This document shows, one piece after another, positions 36,759-45,297 of a DNA stretch of 64,000 bases. The position numbers were made by a program, and so were the translations under genes. The number at the start of each line of letters is the position of its first letter. The stretch's first letter is position 1. The DNA is from Paragorgia papillata (taxonomy: Eukaryota > Cnidaria > Anthozoa > Scleralcyonacea > Coralliidae): positions 54,226 through 118,225 of the forward strand of contig JAWNZC010000309.1 of assembly GCA_035771165.1 (NCBI GenBank). The letters run 5' to 3'. The notes under the pieces were generated by a model that was not told where the DNA came from, ran no database searches, and saw nothing but the letters and a program-made list of their open reading frames with translations.

Positions 36759-37420
36759 CCAGCGGTTGCCTCATCGGCCTTCCTTTGGCCCATCTGCGCG
36801 GCAGGGGGTTCATTGGACTCATTCTGGATTGCATGGGAGGGTTCATTGGACCCATTGCTTATTGTGTTAGTGGGTTCATTGGACCCATTGCTGATTGCGT
36901 TAGTGGGTTCATTGGACCCATTGGTGATTGCGTTAGTGGGTTCATTGGACCCATTGCTGATTGCGTTAATGGGCTCATTGGACCCATTGCTCATTGTGTT
37001 AGCTGGTTCACTGGACCCATTGCTGATTGCGTTAGTGGGTTCATTGGACCCATTGCTGATTGCGTTAGTGGGTTCATTGGACCCATTGCTGATTGCGTTA
37101 GTGGGTTCACTGGACCCATTGCTGATTGCGTTAATGGGCTCATTGGACCCATTGCTCATTGTGTTAGCTGGTTCACTGGACCCATTGCTGATTGCGTTAG
37201 TGGGTTCATTGGACCCATTGCTGATTGCGTTAGTGGGTTCATTGGACCCATTGCTGATTGCGTTAGTGGGTTCATTGGGCTCATTGCTGATTGCGTTAGT
37301 GGGTCCATTGGACCTTAACTTATCCACGTAAATTAAAGAGGTAAATAATCCGCTACCCCAGTGAGTAATAGTATAGTTTGGTTCGTTGGGCCGGATTTTG
37401 CACTCGGACGCCAAGGGCAA
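36749..37420 (-). CDS. repeat ORF, (NEPTNAISNGS)n
   Basis: 223 residues, mostly 11-residue units of the type NGSNEPTNAIS, encoded by the 33-bp minisatellite below. The plus strand is also open through the repeat because the unit lacks stops, so coding is not proven. It lies downstream of the recombinase gene in the element's 3' part, where related elements have untranslated repeats. Function unknown. Confidence 0.3.
   Translation of the reverse strand: MPLASECKIRPNEPNYTITHWGSGLFTSLIYVDKLRSNGPTNAISNEPNEPTNAISNGSNEPTNAISNGSNEPTNAISNGSSEPANTMSNGSNEPINAISNGSSEPTNAISNGSNEPTNAISNGSNEPTNAISNGSSEPANTMSNGSNEPINAISNGSNEPTNAITNGSNEPTNAISNGSNEPTNTISNGSNEPSHAIQNESNEPPAAQMGQRKADEATAGWW
36808..37318. repeat. 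33-bp minisatellite inside the retrotransposon
   Basis: About 15 tandem units based on 'gttcattggacccattgctgattgcgttagtgg'. A five-unit block carrying the variant 'gttaatgggctcattgg...gttagctggttcactgg' appears twice, 165 bp apart (36966 and 37131), which shows higher-order duplication. Confidence 0.9.
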
Positions 37421-37539
37421 CGTAAAGGAGTCATAGATTGATGCATAACAAGTTAACTATGTTTATAACGTGATGTGTTTTAACAAGAAAATAACAAGAA
37501 AGAAGCTAAAGAAACGTAAGTTAGAAGATTAACATAGAA

Positions 37540-38467
37540 TTATCGTGTCAGCACCGACGGAACATTATCCAAAATATGTGCCGGTGTTCGAATGTACAGT
37601 TGATAAGCATTACTTTCCCAACGTCCCAGGGTTTTGATATGGTGGTCTGGAATCCCCGCCAGCGCGGCACTTGTGGCTGCCCCAATTCTGAAGCTGTGTC
37701 CCGAGAAAATTCCTTTGAGGCCTGCTCGGTTCGCTGTGCTCTGTAACCATCTGGATAAAGTTGCTCTAGTCAAAGGTTTACCGTCCCGGTGCATAAAGAG
37801 GGGGCCTGCCGCATTCCCTCTGGCGTGGAGGTACTGGAGTACTGCTCTCACCGCGCAGATTGAGGAGCCAGATGCTGCCAGGCGAAGTGTAACCCCTTTG
37901 CGGAACGGGTCGGTTTTGGATGCTTTTATCTTCACCATCATATAGTTAGGTGAAATGTGTCTATCTACTGAAATGTTGTCGATACTTAGGTGGTAATCTT
38001 TGTTGAAGGAACTGCACGTGGGCGTGGTGAATTCTCCACACCGAAGGAAGCCGAAAAAAAACAAGACAGCAGACTGCCCAAAACAATATATCGTCATACC
38101 GCGTCAGTTCTAGTTGTGACCGTAGTGTTCTCAGTACATCTATCGTCACTGGAAGTCTTGCTGATGTTGAATTTCCATGGGTGCGTTTGATGCCTCGAAG
38201 CACTCTTTCCAATCTTAGACAATTTTCCAGTGGGTTACGGAACCCCTGCTCAATGTGTAGAGACCTCACGCCGGCTAGATATACCTTGATGGAGTTTGCA
38301 TGTACAGACCCGGCCAAGTGTGTGGCGAATAACATTAAAGTCCATTCTGATGCTGGGCATGGGAATCCTGATGGTGATAGCTGGTTAGTTCGGTAGCAGA
38401 AGTCAGTGAACCGTTTCTGAGCAGTAGAATATGTTCGTCGTGTAGATGAGGCTATACCCTGTCCCAT
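37540..38467 (-). pseudogene. tyrosine recombinase of the retrotransposon, frameshifted
   Basis: The enzyme that integrates circular cDNA of DIRS-like elements. The N-terminal core-binding part is read at 37961-38467 (STRRTYSTAQKRFTDFC..., LAGSVHANSIKVYLAGVRSLH). The catalytic part is read in another frame at 37540-38097. Catalytic residues are visible: Arg in FLRCGEF, Lys in KASKTD, H..R in GHSFRIGAAT, Trp in LGRW and the Tyr nucleophile in YQLYIR. The frame changes near an A8 run at 38054-38061. The start lies five bases after the reverse-transcriptase stop codon. Confidence 0.9.
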
Positions 38468-38472
38468 AAAAG

Positions 38473-40266
38473 TTAGAGTACGGTGTTGGAGAAGTTGGAG
38501 GTCAATCGGTCTAGCAGCAGCTGTGGAACGGCGACTGGAGTGGGAGACGCTGACGGAGCCAGGCGGAAGAATTCCTGCAAGCGAAAGCGAGACAGTGCAT
38601 CAGCGATAGCATTCTGTTTCCCAGGTACATGTACAGCACTCACGGTAAAGTTAAAACGGGCGGTAATAAGAAACCGATAACGGACCAAATGCATAATGTT
38701 ATCCTCCCATGAAGAGCCCGTACGTAGCACGGCTACTACGCTTTCATTATCGCACTGGAATTGTACCCTTTTCTGCTGCCACGATGGCCCCCATACCGCA
38801 CACGCTAAGACAATGGGAAATAGTTCTTTGTAGGCGATACCCAGTGGTCTTTGAGCAGGAGACCAAGTACCATTGAACCACGCCTTGTTATGGACGACAC
38901 CGAAACCCAACTTGCCAGAAGCGTCGGTAGATATGTGCAGATCCGGAGCCATCTCCGATTGAGGTAATTCGAAAAAATTAACACCGTTCCAGTCCACGAG
39001 AAGCTCATTCCACCAGGCAATATCAAGCTTGCATTCGCGGGAGAGTCGAATAAAGTGATGGGGTCGTCGTACCCCACGAAGAGCGTTTATAATTCTACGT
39101 AGGAAGGTTCTTCCGGGACGAACCACGATAATTGCGTGTTGTAGTTTACCCAGCAACGATTCCAGGTCCCGTCTGGTGCAGCACTTCCTTCGTTGCCACA
39201 GTCGGATTAGGCTACGAAGCTCCGCCAGTTTGTCCACCGGTAGGCGCGCGCATAGTTTCACAGAATCTAGCTCGATTCCTAGAAATACAAGACACGTTGT
39301 AGGTCCGATACATTTTTCCGGGGCTAACGGAATGCCTAAGCGAGCACATGTGTCGTTAATCTTCGCTAAATTTGAAGCACACTGAACACTGTTGGCAGGA
39401 CCAAGCGTAAAATAATCGTCCAAGTAGTGGATAAGATCCTGTATTGAATAGTTATTTTGCAGTAACCATTGCAGCATGTCTGCAAACGAATTGAAAATGA
39501 ATGGGGCCGATCGAAGGCCAAATGGAAGAACTAAATCTACATAGAATTTTTCGCGCCATTTCATTCCAAGCAGAAATCGATGTTGTGGATGAACAGGTAT
39601 TATGCGGTAGGCACTCTTAATGTCTAGTTTAGCCATCAGAGCGCCTTTTCCCGTTTGCATGATTAATTTTATGGCGTCGTCGACTTTGCAGTATTGCGTT
39701 TGACACACATTTGGATCAATGCCATCATTAACACTGTTTCCTTCGGGGAAGGACAAGTCCAGGATAAGGCGCCACGCGTTCGCAGCAGACTTCTTGGGAA
39801 TAACACCGAAGCGACTGACGTGAAGGTTTGCGATCGGAGGTTTATCGAAGGGCCCTGCAATGCGACCAAGCTGCGATTCCTTAGCGAGATAGTTATCGAT
39901 TACGTCTGGGTGAGTAAGAGCGGATTTACAATTAGCGTTTGCCGGTTTCAAGTTTGACTCGTTATTGAAAAATAAAGAAAAACCGTGCCGAAGGCCCTCC
40001 GTTATAAAACGGACCTTTTCCCGGTCCGGGTGCGAGGATAGTTCAAGTGCGAATTGTTCCACCTGGATTGGTGACGCTAACGAAACATGTGAAAGAGCAT
40101 TAACTGACTTAAGAAAAAAATCGTTTTGAGGTAGGTTTGAACCTCTAGCGTCGAGCTGTAATGCGGCGACGTGGTGAACTGGAGCGGTGACGTTTTGGTT
40201 GGTGGTAGGTTGTGCTGACGCGCTTGCTGCTGAGGGCAATCGATACGGCGGTGTGCACCGGCGCAA
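38473..40266 (-). CDS. reverse transcriptase-RNase H of the retrotransposon
   Basis: 597 residues, intact. The RT domain is at about residues 130-340: SRFGVIPKK, WRLILDLSFP, AKLDIKSAYR, the LPFGLRSAPFIF motif and the catalytic YLDD at 281-284. The RNase H domain is at about residues 440-570: ISTDASGKLGFG, YKELFPIVLA, QCDNESVV and VPGKQNAIADALSR. The LPFGLRSAP and STDAS signatures are typical of DIRS-order elements. It overlaps the gag-like frame by 190 bp in a different frame, so it probably uses its own start or frameshifting. Confidence 0.93.
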   Translation of the reverse strand: MRRCTPPYRLPSAASASAQPTTNQNVTAPVHHVAALQLDARGSNLPQNDFFLKSVNALSHVSLASPIQVEQFALELSSHPDREKVRFITEGLRHGFSLFFNNESNLKPANANCKSALTHPDVIDNYLAKESQLGRIAGPFDKPPIANLHVSRFGVIPKKSAANAWRLILDLSFPEGNSVNDGIDPNVCQTQYCKVDDAIKLIMQTGKGALMAKLDIKSAYRIIPVHPQHRFLLGMKWREKFYVDLVLPFGLRSAPFIFNSFADMLQWLLQNNYSIQDLIHYLDDYFTLGPANSVQCASNLAKINDTCARLGIPLAPEKCIGPTTCLVFLGIELDSVKLCARLPVDKLAELRSLIRLWQRRKCCTRRDLESLLGKLQHAIIVVRPGRTFLRRIINALRGVRRPHHFIRLSRECKLDIAWWNELLVDWNGVNFFELPQSEMAPDLHISTDASGKLGFGVVHNKAWFNGTWSPAQRPLGIAYKELFPIVLACAVWGPSWQQKRVQFQCDNESVVAVLRTGSSWEDNIMHLVRYRFLITARFNFTVSAVHVPGKQNAIADALSRFRLQEFFRLAPSASPTPVAVPQLLLDRLTSNFSNTVL

Positions 40267-41516
40267 CCATTGGTGTCACAGAGATGTTGGTAATTGCAGA
40301 CACCGTATCTGCTTGAACACTGGCCCTGGTTCCATGAGCGACAAATTTGTGGCAGTCGTGCAATGCTGAGCGCTTCTTTACCGGTGGAGCGAAAGGAGGT
40401 TTGACCGCGGTTGAGAGGCATGCCCGCAGTGTGGTAGTTGTAGAGGTCTGTCCGCATGACACTCCAATCTGTCAGACCATTTGCAGCTGCGTCCTGCCTG
40501 AAGGCTTTGTCGTAGTGCAGCCAGGAAAGGCCACCAAAACGCCGAGATGTGCGCAAAATCAAAGACATGTATGGCAAGAGGTCTTGCGATCGGTCGGGAT
40601 AGTAGGCTGTAACTACTGACAAAAAACTGACAAAACATTCTACCCAGGTAACAATATCCGAGATTTCCCTGCGTCGCTTTCTAGAATATGGTAATGTGGG
40701 AATAACAACGGGTCCCGCCACCGTGCTGAATTGGAATTGTTCAGAGTGATCGTCCAAGTTCTCGGGGATCAACTCCGCCATGTCGATATACTGCCCTGTC
40801 AAAATTTTTTCCACCAGTTTGGCGGGAATAGGTGTATGCCCAGGCCCCAGCGCGAACGGGGCTACTATGCCGCTATTAGTATCGCCTATACCGGGTTTTG
40901 TTCCTGGTACGGTACGTTGCCCTTCTACGTTGAACGTGACATCTTCGCCTGTTTCTTGGGTCGTGGTATTACCACGTGGCAAGTTATTTGCGAGTGGAAC
41001 AAATGGTGGGGCAGAAAATGAATTAATGTTCACAGTACCTGATGTGGAATCGGTGTTGGAATCCAACACAGTCGCTGCGGAGATGCCAGGCGCTGTTGAC
41101 GATAGCGTTGAACCGCGCAAAACTCTTATCGCTGGATTGGAGAAACGAGGAATAGTACCTTGACGTTCCAGGAGACGTACTTGACCCACGGAGTGAATGG
41201 GCGCCGCGTTGCGTTGCGTTGTTACGTTGCCCTCGCCAACAGATGTTCGACTATGGCTTTGAGACAATGCTTGTGAGATCATATTCTGGACGGTGGTGAT
41301 AAACTCCGGAGAGTTTAACTGAAGGGCCACTGCTTGGCTATCTTGTTGCCCTGAATTGCTGTCGTTTCCCATGAAACTTGTGGAGGGGCCTCCCTCTTGA
41401 TTCTGCTCTGTTGGCTTGGACATAATTGCGAACAGTTGTCCACTCTGCGATAACTCGTGCGTTTGCGAGAATGTGCTCGAGCCTTTCATGTAATACGAGC
41501 TTAGCCAGGCTATCAT
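40077..41516 (-). CDS. Gag-like protein of the retrotransposon
   Basis: 479 residues. A low-complexity Ser/Thr/Gln-rich N-terminal half is followed by a helical domain (VEKILTGQYIDMAELIPENL, ISDIVTWVECFVSFLSVV, YMSLILRTSRRFGG). A C-terminal Cys/His cluster (CRSWNQGQC, GVCNYQHLC, CAGAHRRIDC) is of the type found in DIRS Gag proteins. It is the first gene of the element. A second in-frame ATG lies near 41423. It would package the RNA into particles. Confidence 0.8.
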   Translation of the reverse strand: MIAWLSSYYMKGSSTFSQTHELSQSGQLFAIMSKPTEQNQEGGPSTSFMGNDSNSGQQDSQAVALQLNSPEFITTVQNMISQALSQSHSRTSVGEGNVTTQRNAAPIHSVGQVRLLERQGTIPRFSNPAIRVLRGSTLSSTAPGISAATVLDSNTDSTSGTVNINSFSAPPFVPLANNLPRGNTTTQETGEDVTFNVEGQRTVPGTKPGIGDTNSGIVAPFALGPGHTPIPAKLVEKILTGQYIDMAELIPENLDDHSEQFQFSTVAGPVVIPTLPYSRKRRREISDIVTWVECFVSFLSVVTAYYPDRSQDLLPYMSLILRTSRRFGGLSWLHYDKAFRQDAAANGLTDWSVMRTDLYNYHTAGMPLNRGQTSFRSTGKEALSIARLPQICRSWNQGQCSSRYGVCNYQHLCDTNGCAGAHRRIDCPQQQARQHNLPPTKTSPLQFTTSPHYSSTLEVQTYLKTIFFLSQLMLFHMFR

Positions 41517-41638
41517 GTGCTGTCAGCGTGCACACCATGCATGCTCAGCTGCGTTCCATGCATTAGAACCCAGGACCACTTGCGTCCCCGCTCCTGTGGT
41601 TTAACCTTGGTTATTTCATAACCCCATGTAAAATTAGT

Positions 41639-42256
41639 TTGGAAAATTTTAAGTTGACAATTCCGTTTTTAAAACCAAAAGATCAATTAACAGACGCTTT
41701 AAATACATCGTTTGTAACAAATCAAAAAGAAGCTAAATATTATTCTACCACATTACGCACAGTAACAGAGACTATTCCAGCTGGTAGAAGAAGCTTAATT
41801 GTAAACGATATATTTAATGGAAGTTGTCCAGTACGTTTATTTATGATGTATGTTCGTCAAGCTAATTTCAACGGTACACCTGCATCTAACGCATTTAGAT
41901 TTCAAATGGAAGATATTACAAATGTTAATATTTCAGTAAATAATGTTAATGTGGAAACTATAAAAAATTCAGTACAAGCCTACAGATTATTACGTAAAGT
42001 ACTTAATAAAAGATATTCAGAAATGCCTATAACTTACGATCAATTTATTCACGGCTATGGAATTTTCGGATTCGATCTAACATCAAATAGCGATACTCAT
42101 CTAAAAGTATTACCTAATCGCCCCAGTGGTGTAGTTAATGCTCATATTGAATTTTCAGCTAATACAAATGTTGGAGTAATGCTTTTTATTGGAGAATTTC
42201 GTAATGAAATAAAAGTCGGTGTTTCGTCGCCAGCTCGTTTATTGTACAATATTTGA
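41639..42256 (+). pseudogene. major capsid protein, C-terminal half
   Basis: The second jelly roll of the capsid protein begun at 35821. It opens in frame without an ATG just after the retrotransposon. Family features are FKLTIPFLKP, YYSTTLRTVTETIPAGRRS, the G.CPVRLFMMYV strand, NAFRFQMEDI...N and a C-terminal HIEFSANTNVGVMLFIGEF. It ends in TGA. Together with the N-terminal half the coding length is about 440 residues, roughly right for a small Polinton capsid protein. The exact junction with the N-terminal half cannot be fixed by eye. Confidence 0.85.
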
Positions 42257-42420
42257 TAAAAAAAAAATAAAAGAAATTAACAAAAAAAAAAACAACGTTG
42301 TTCGCTCTTTGACTATGAAGAAGAAGACGAAACAAAAATATTAAAAACTTTTATAATAAATTTTTAAAAAAATGACGTTCACTCTTTGACTGCAAGTTAA
42401 AGGAGAAGCAGCTGACAAGA

Positions 42421-42540
42421 ATGGGAAAAGAAAAAAAAAGTAAAAAAAAACAATCGACAAAAACAAAAATTATCGATCCAAATAAACATTTAAATAAAGA
42501 ACATATTGTTATTTACCCTCTTATTTCAAAATTTAGTTAA
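42421..42540 (+). CDS. short basic protein, 39 aa
   Basis: ATG to TAA, Lys-rich start (KEKKSKKKQ) then IIDPNKHL...HIVIYPLI. It fills the gap between the capsid gene and the acidic protein. Just upstream (42296-42390) are two related blocks each containing 'gttc[ga]ctctttgact'. Coding status uncertain. Confidence 0.3.
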   Translation: MGKEKKSKKKQSTKTKIIDPNKHLNKEHIVIYPLISKFS

Positions 42541-42545
42541 AAAAC

Positions 42546-43169
42546 ATGGAGAAGGAAAAAAAAGAAATTTCTGAAACTGATAATGAAGAAGAAGAAGAAG
42601 AAGAAGAAGAAGAAGAAGAAGAAGAAGAAGAAGAAGAAGAAGAAGAAGAAGAAGAAAAAGAAGAAAAATATGAAGAAATTTCGGAATTTGAATCTTCTGA
42701 TAACGAAGAAGAAGAAGAAGAAGAAAAAAAAAAAGAAGAAGAAGAAAGTATGAATGAAGAATATAGTAGTGAAAGCAATACTGATGATGAACGTGATGAA
42801 GATAATGAAGAAGAAGACGAAACAAAAATATTAAAAACTATTATGTTATATAATAAAATTAAAAAAAAAAATGAAAAAAAATTTTTTTTACCGCAAATTA
42901 ATAAATTTCTTAAATCAAATATGAGAAAAAAATATACTTTATATAACAAATCTTTACAAAAAAAAATTATTACATTATCAAAAAATATTGTAAATCAAAA
43001 AATTCCAATAGTATGTTCACGTGAATATAAATACGTTCTTAAAAAAATAGCACGTAATAAGTTCGATTCAGTTGATCTTAAATTAATGATATGTGAAGAT
43101 CACTGTTTAGCTAGTGTTCTAGAAAAAGCTTGTAATTATATTTCTACAATTAAAAAAAATGGCAAATAG
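42546..43169 (+). CDS. poly-glutamate protein (207 aa)
   Basis: The N-terminal half is dominated by runs of Glu encoded by a (GAA)n microsatellite (42587-42655), with a second cluster after. The C-terminal half is basic and helical (MRKKYTLYNKSLQKKIITLSK, ICEDHCLASVLEKACNYI) and looks like the conserved domain. Function unknown. Its location between capsid and protease genes suggests a virion or scaffold role. It overlaps the next gene by 11 bp. Confidence 0.6.
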   Translation: MEKEKKEISETDNEEEEEEEEEEEEEEEEEEEEEEEEKEEKYEEISEFESSDNEEEEEEEKKKEEEESMNEEYSSESNTDDERDEDNEEEDETKILKTIMLYNKIKKKNEKKFFLPQINKFLKSNMRKKYTLYNKSLQKKIITLSKNIVNQKIPIVCSREYKYVLKKIARNKFDSVDLKLMICEDHCLASVLEKACNYISTIKKNGK

Positions 43170-43605
43170 ATTACAATTAGTTGATTCGGTAAAATTAAAT
43201 GAAATGTTTGAACATATCAAAGCTGCTGGTAATGAAAAAAGATTTTTACAAGGAATAAAAAATCAAGATGAATATGAACTTAATGAAAAAAAAAAAGATT
43301 TAGAAAATCTCGTTACAGATGGTCAGAAAGAACGTATTGGTGAAAGTATGGTACAATTTTTAAAAAAAATAAATTATTACAAACGTAAAATTGATGATGA
43401 AAAAAAAAAAGGCAAAGTAAATGCAGAGGAAGAAGAACCGACTGGAAGTGGTGGAAACATAAATACAAATGAAATAAAAATAAAAAATTTTTTTAAAAAA
43501 AATGGAATGATTGAGGAAAATATAAAAATGGGTTTATTAAATATTAATAAAGCAGATTTAATATACGATTTATCACACAATGCCGCTAAAACAATCGACT
43601 TTTAA
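43159..43605 (+). CDS. virion-cluster protein with TGSGGN motif (148 aa)
   Basis: A hydrophilic helical protein. PTGSGGN at about residues 95-101 resembles the Gly-Gly cleavage sites of adenain proteases and separates two helical parts, so it is a possible protease substrate. The last part (IEENIKMGLLNINKADLIYDLSHNA) looks structured. Function otherwise unknown. Confidence 0.5.
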   Translation: MANRLQLVDSVKLNEMFEHIKAAGNEKRFLQGIKNQDEYELNEKKKDLENLVTDGQKERIGESMVQFLKKINYYKRKIDDEKKKGKVNAEEEEPTGSGGNINTNEIKIKNFFKKNGMIEENIKMGLLNINKADLIYDLSHNAAKTIDF

Positions 43606-43795
43606 TTTGTCATCAAATCAACATGAAGTAGCATTAAAATATTTAAAAAAAAAAAAAAATATGCCAGCAAGTTTTATTCGAAATAATTTATTAAAAAAAA
43701 AAATAAAGGACATGATAAGCCTTCTTCCGATAAATCTTCTTCTGACGATTACGAACTGGATAATCTTTTTAATGAAAATGAAAACGAAGAAGTAA
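43580..43795 (+). CDS. small protein, probably frameshifted
   Basis: The open frame overlaps the end of the preceding gene by 26 bp. After the A8 run at about 43691 a different frame becomes hydrophilic and acidic (SSDKSSSDDYELDNLF) up to 43818. The hydrophobic tail of the annotated frame is therefore probably an artefact of an indel. Function unknown. Confidence 0.3.
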   Translation: MPLKQSTFNLSSNQHEVALKYLKKKKNMPASFIRNNLLKKKIKDMISLLPINLLLTITNWIIFLMKMKTKK

Positions 43796-43905
43796 AGAAA
43801 AAAAAAAAAAAAAAATAGAAACAATAAAACTAGCGCCGAGTCCGCTTAAAACTTGAATTTGGAAAATATCGTAGTAAACTACGTGGTAGAAAAATAGAAA
43901 AAAAA

Positions 43906-44484
43906 ATGAATTGTAAAGATTTATGTTTTTTAAATCGTTTTCTTTTTACCAGTGAAATTAATAAAATTGCTGGCAATAATTTTTTTTTAAAAACATTTTT
44001 CTTGGGTACATTTGCTGCTAATCAATTTCCAACAAATATTAATGGCAAAAAAACCGGATGTTGGATATGGAATACCGATGAAAGTCACGAAAAGGGTAAA
44101 CGTTGGGTAGCAGTATGGTTAGATAATAATAAAATGTATTTTTTTGATAGTTTTGCAAAATCTGTATTTTTTTATAATAGAAATTATTGGAAAGAATATG
44201 CAAAAACAAATAATTTTATTTTTATATATTGTCAAAAAAAATCTTTACAATCAATAGTGACTTATACTTGTGGTTATTGGTGTTTATTATATTTGTATAA
44301 TAAAAGTAGAAATAAAGTTGAAAATAATAATAAATGGAAAATAAAAAATGTAAGATATAGACGAAAAATAAATAATGATTTAAATTTAAAGAAAAAAATA
44401 GATTCAAAGTATGGAAAAATTATTAATAAAATTATATTTAAAAAATGTTGTAAAAAAAGGGAAACTGAACAAAAATGTTTGTAA
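43906..44484 (+). CDS. adenain-like cysteine protease
   Basis: The virion maturation protease of Polintons, homologous to adenovirus protease (peptidase family C5). Catalytic residues are in place: H61 (NTDESHEKGKRWVAVWLD), D81 (MYFFDSF), Q115 (oxyanion hole) and C122 in TYTCGYWC. The N-terminal FLGTFAANQFP and CWIWNTD match the family. A long basic C-terminal extension follows residue 135. Intact reading frame of 192 residues, as usual for the family. Likely substrates are the Gly-Gly-bearing peptides at 35629, 43159, 44678 and 44899. Confidence 0.9.
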   Translation: MNCKDLCFLNRFLFTSEINKIAGNNFFLKTFFLGTFAANQFPTNINGKKTGCWIWNTDESHEKGKRWVAVWLDNNKMYFFDSFAKSVFFYNRNYWKEYAKTNNFIFIYCQKKSLQSIVTYTCGYWCLLYLYNKSRNKVENNNKWKIKNVRYRRKINNDLNLKKKIDSKYGKIINKIIFKKCCKKRETEQKCL

Positions 44485-44518
44485 CTTTTATAAAACTTTT
44501 ATTAAAAGATAAAATTTA

Positions 44519-44674
44519 TTAAAAACTAAAATTTTTTTTCTTCTCTCCTTTATATATATTTTTTAATATTTTACTAGTTATTCGTATACCGTTGCATTTT
44601 ACACATTTTTTCTTTTTTTTTTTATTAACAATAAAAAGGGTTTTTTTTCGTCTATTTTTCCTGTTTTTATACAT
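44519..44674 (-). CDS. small Lys-rich protein with CVKC (51 aa)
   Basis: ATG to TAA, starting four bases after the stop of 44678-44881. A Lys run is followed by CVKCNGIRIT and a basic end. The tight spacing supports it, but composition is biased by A runs, so coding is uncertain. Confidence 0.3.
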   Translation of the reverse strand: MYKNRKNRRKKTLFIVNKKKKKKCVKCNGIRITSKILKNIYKGEKKKNFSF

Positions 44675-44677
44675 TTT

Positions 44678-44881
44678 TCACCAAACTGATCCTAATGTAA
44701 AATGTGTATCACGATGTGAATTTCTATTTTTCGATCTTTTATATATTCTTCTACCACCGCGTTGACGCTTTTTATTACCACGTCCTCCGCGTTGACGTTT
44801 TTTATTACCACCACCACCTAATTTTTTTATCCCTTCTAGAATTGATCCAATATGCATAAAACCTCCTTTTTGACGAACCAT
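44678..44881 (-). CDS. basic GG-repeat peptide (core/minor virion protein)
   Basis: 67 residues. A short amphipathic start (MHIGSILEGIKKLGGGG) is followed by two copies of NKKRQRGGR and a basic tail. Basic blocks with Gly-Gly are typical of adenovirus-like core and minor capsid precursors, with RQRGG as likely processing sites. It lies beside the protease and a similar gene (44899). Confidence 0.5.
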   Translation of the reverse strand: MVRQKGGFMHIGSILEGIKKLGGGGNKKRQRGGRGNKKRQRGGRRIYKRSKNRNSHRDTHFTLGSVW

Positions 44882-44898
44882 TTTTTAAAATTTTTTTT

Positions 44899-45163
44899 TT
44901 ACCATATAAGACCTCTTCTTCTATACCTTGGAGCAACATATGTAGTAGTTCCACCCCTTTGCTTTCTTTTATTACGTCTTTTTCCAAAATGTTTTTTAGT
45001 TATTTTTCCTATTTTAGCAACATCGCTAACAAAAAAAAAACCCACATTGGACTTTTTTTTTCCTTTTTGCGCTACCCCCACCACCCAGCTTTTTTTTCCT
45101 TTTTACACTAGCGCCACCACCTAGTCCTAGTAAACCTAAGATTGGCCCCAGCAGACCAGCCAT
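44899..45163 (-). pseudogene. second basic GG peptide, frameshifted
   Basis: From the ATG at 45161-45163 a hydrophobic glycine-rich start (MAGLLGPILGLLGLGGG) leads into two Lys-rich blocks. One block has eight A's and the other nine, and at the nine-A run (45053-45061) the frame changes. The rest is read in another frame to 44899, with KQRGGTT and YRRRG. It is similar in design to 44678-44881 and 35629-35778. A one-base homopolymer difference separates the two parts, which may be a sequencing error. Confidence 0.5.
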
Positions 45164-45297
45164 TCTTTCTTTCTTTCTTTCTTCTTTCACGTTCGTAACG
45201 TAAAAGTAGAAAAAACTATTTTTTCTTTATTTATATATAGTAATAAAAGACAAAATTCATTTTTTTAAAAAAAAAAAAGTTTTATTATTTTTTTTTT

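Larger units (their letters stand above)
36530..41625 (-). mobile_element. tyrosine-recombinase retrotransposon (DIRS/Ngaro/PAT type)
   Basis: A minus-strand element with gag-like protein, reverse transcriptase-RNase H and tyrosine recombinase in that order, and no DDE integrase. It is clearly GC-richer than the Polinton around it. The methyltransferase-like domain of classical DIRS elements is not seen. Ends are uncertain: composition changes at about 36560 and 41620. A short inverted match GGTTAAACCA occurs at 36509-36518 and, reversed, about 41597-41606, but I could not find the split direct or inverted terminal repeats expected of this order. Insertion interrupts the Polinton major capsid gene. 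Confidence 0.88.

Noticed and set aside
36785..37331. Two plus-strand frames of 170-180 codons with GFIGPIADCVS or GSLDPLLIALV repeats
   Set aside because: The 33-bp unit contains no stops in several frames; these are shadows of the minisatellite, opposite to the retroelement's direction.
38483..41163. Plus-strand frames opposite the retroelement genes
   Set aside because: Overlap conserved minus-strand RT, RNase H and Gag-like domains; no motifs of their own.
42526..42949. Minus-strand poly-Ser and poly-Leu frames
   Set aside because: Antisense of the (GAA)n tract of the poly-Glu gene.
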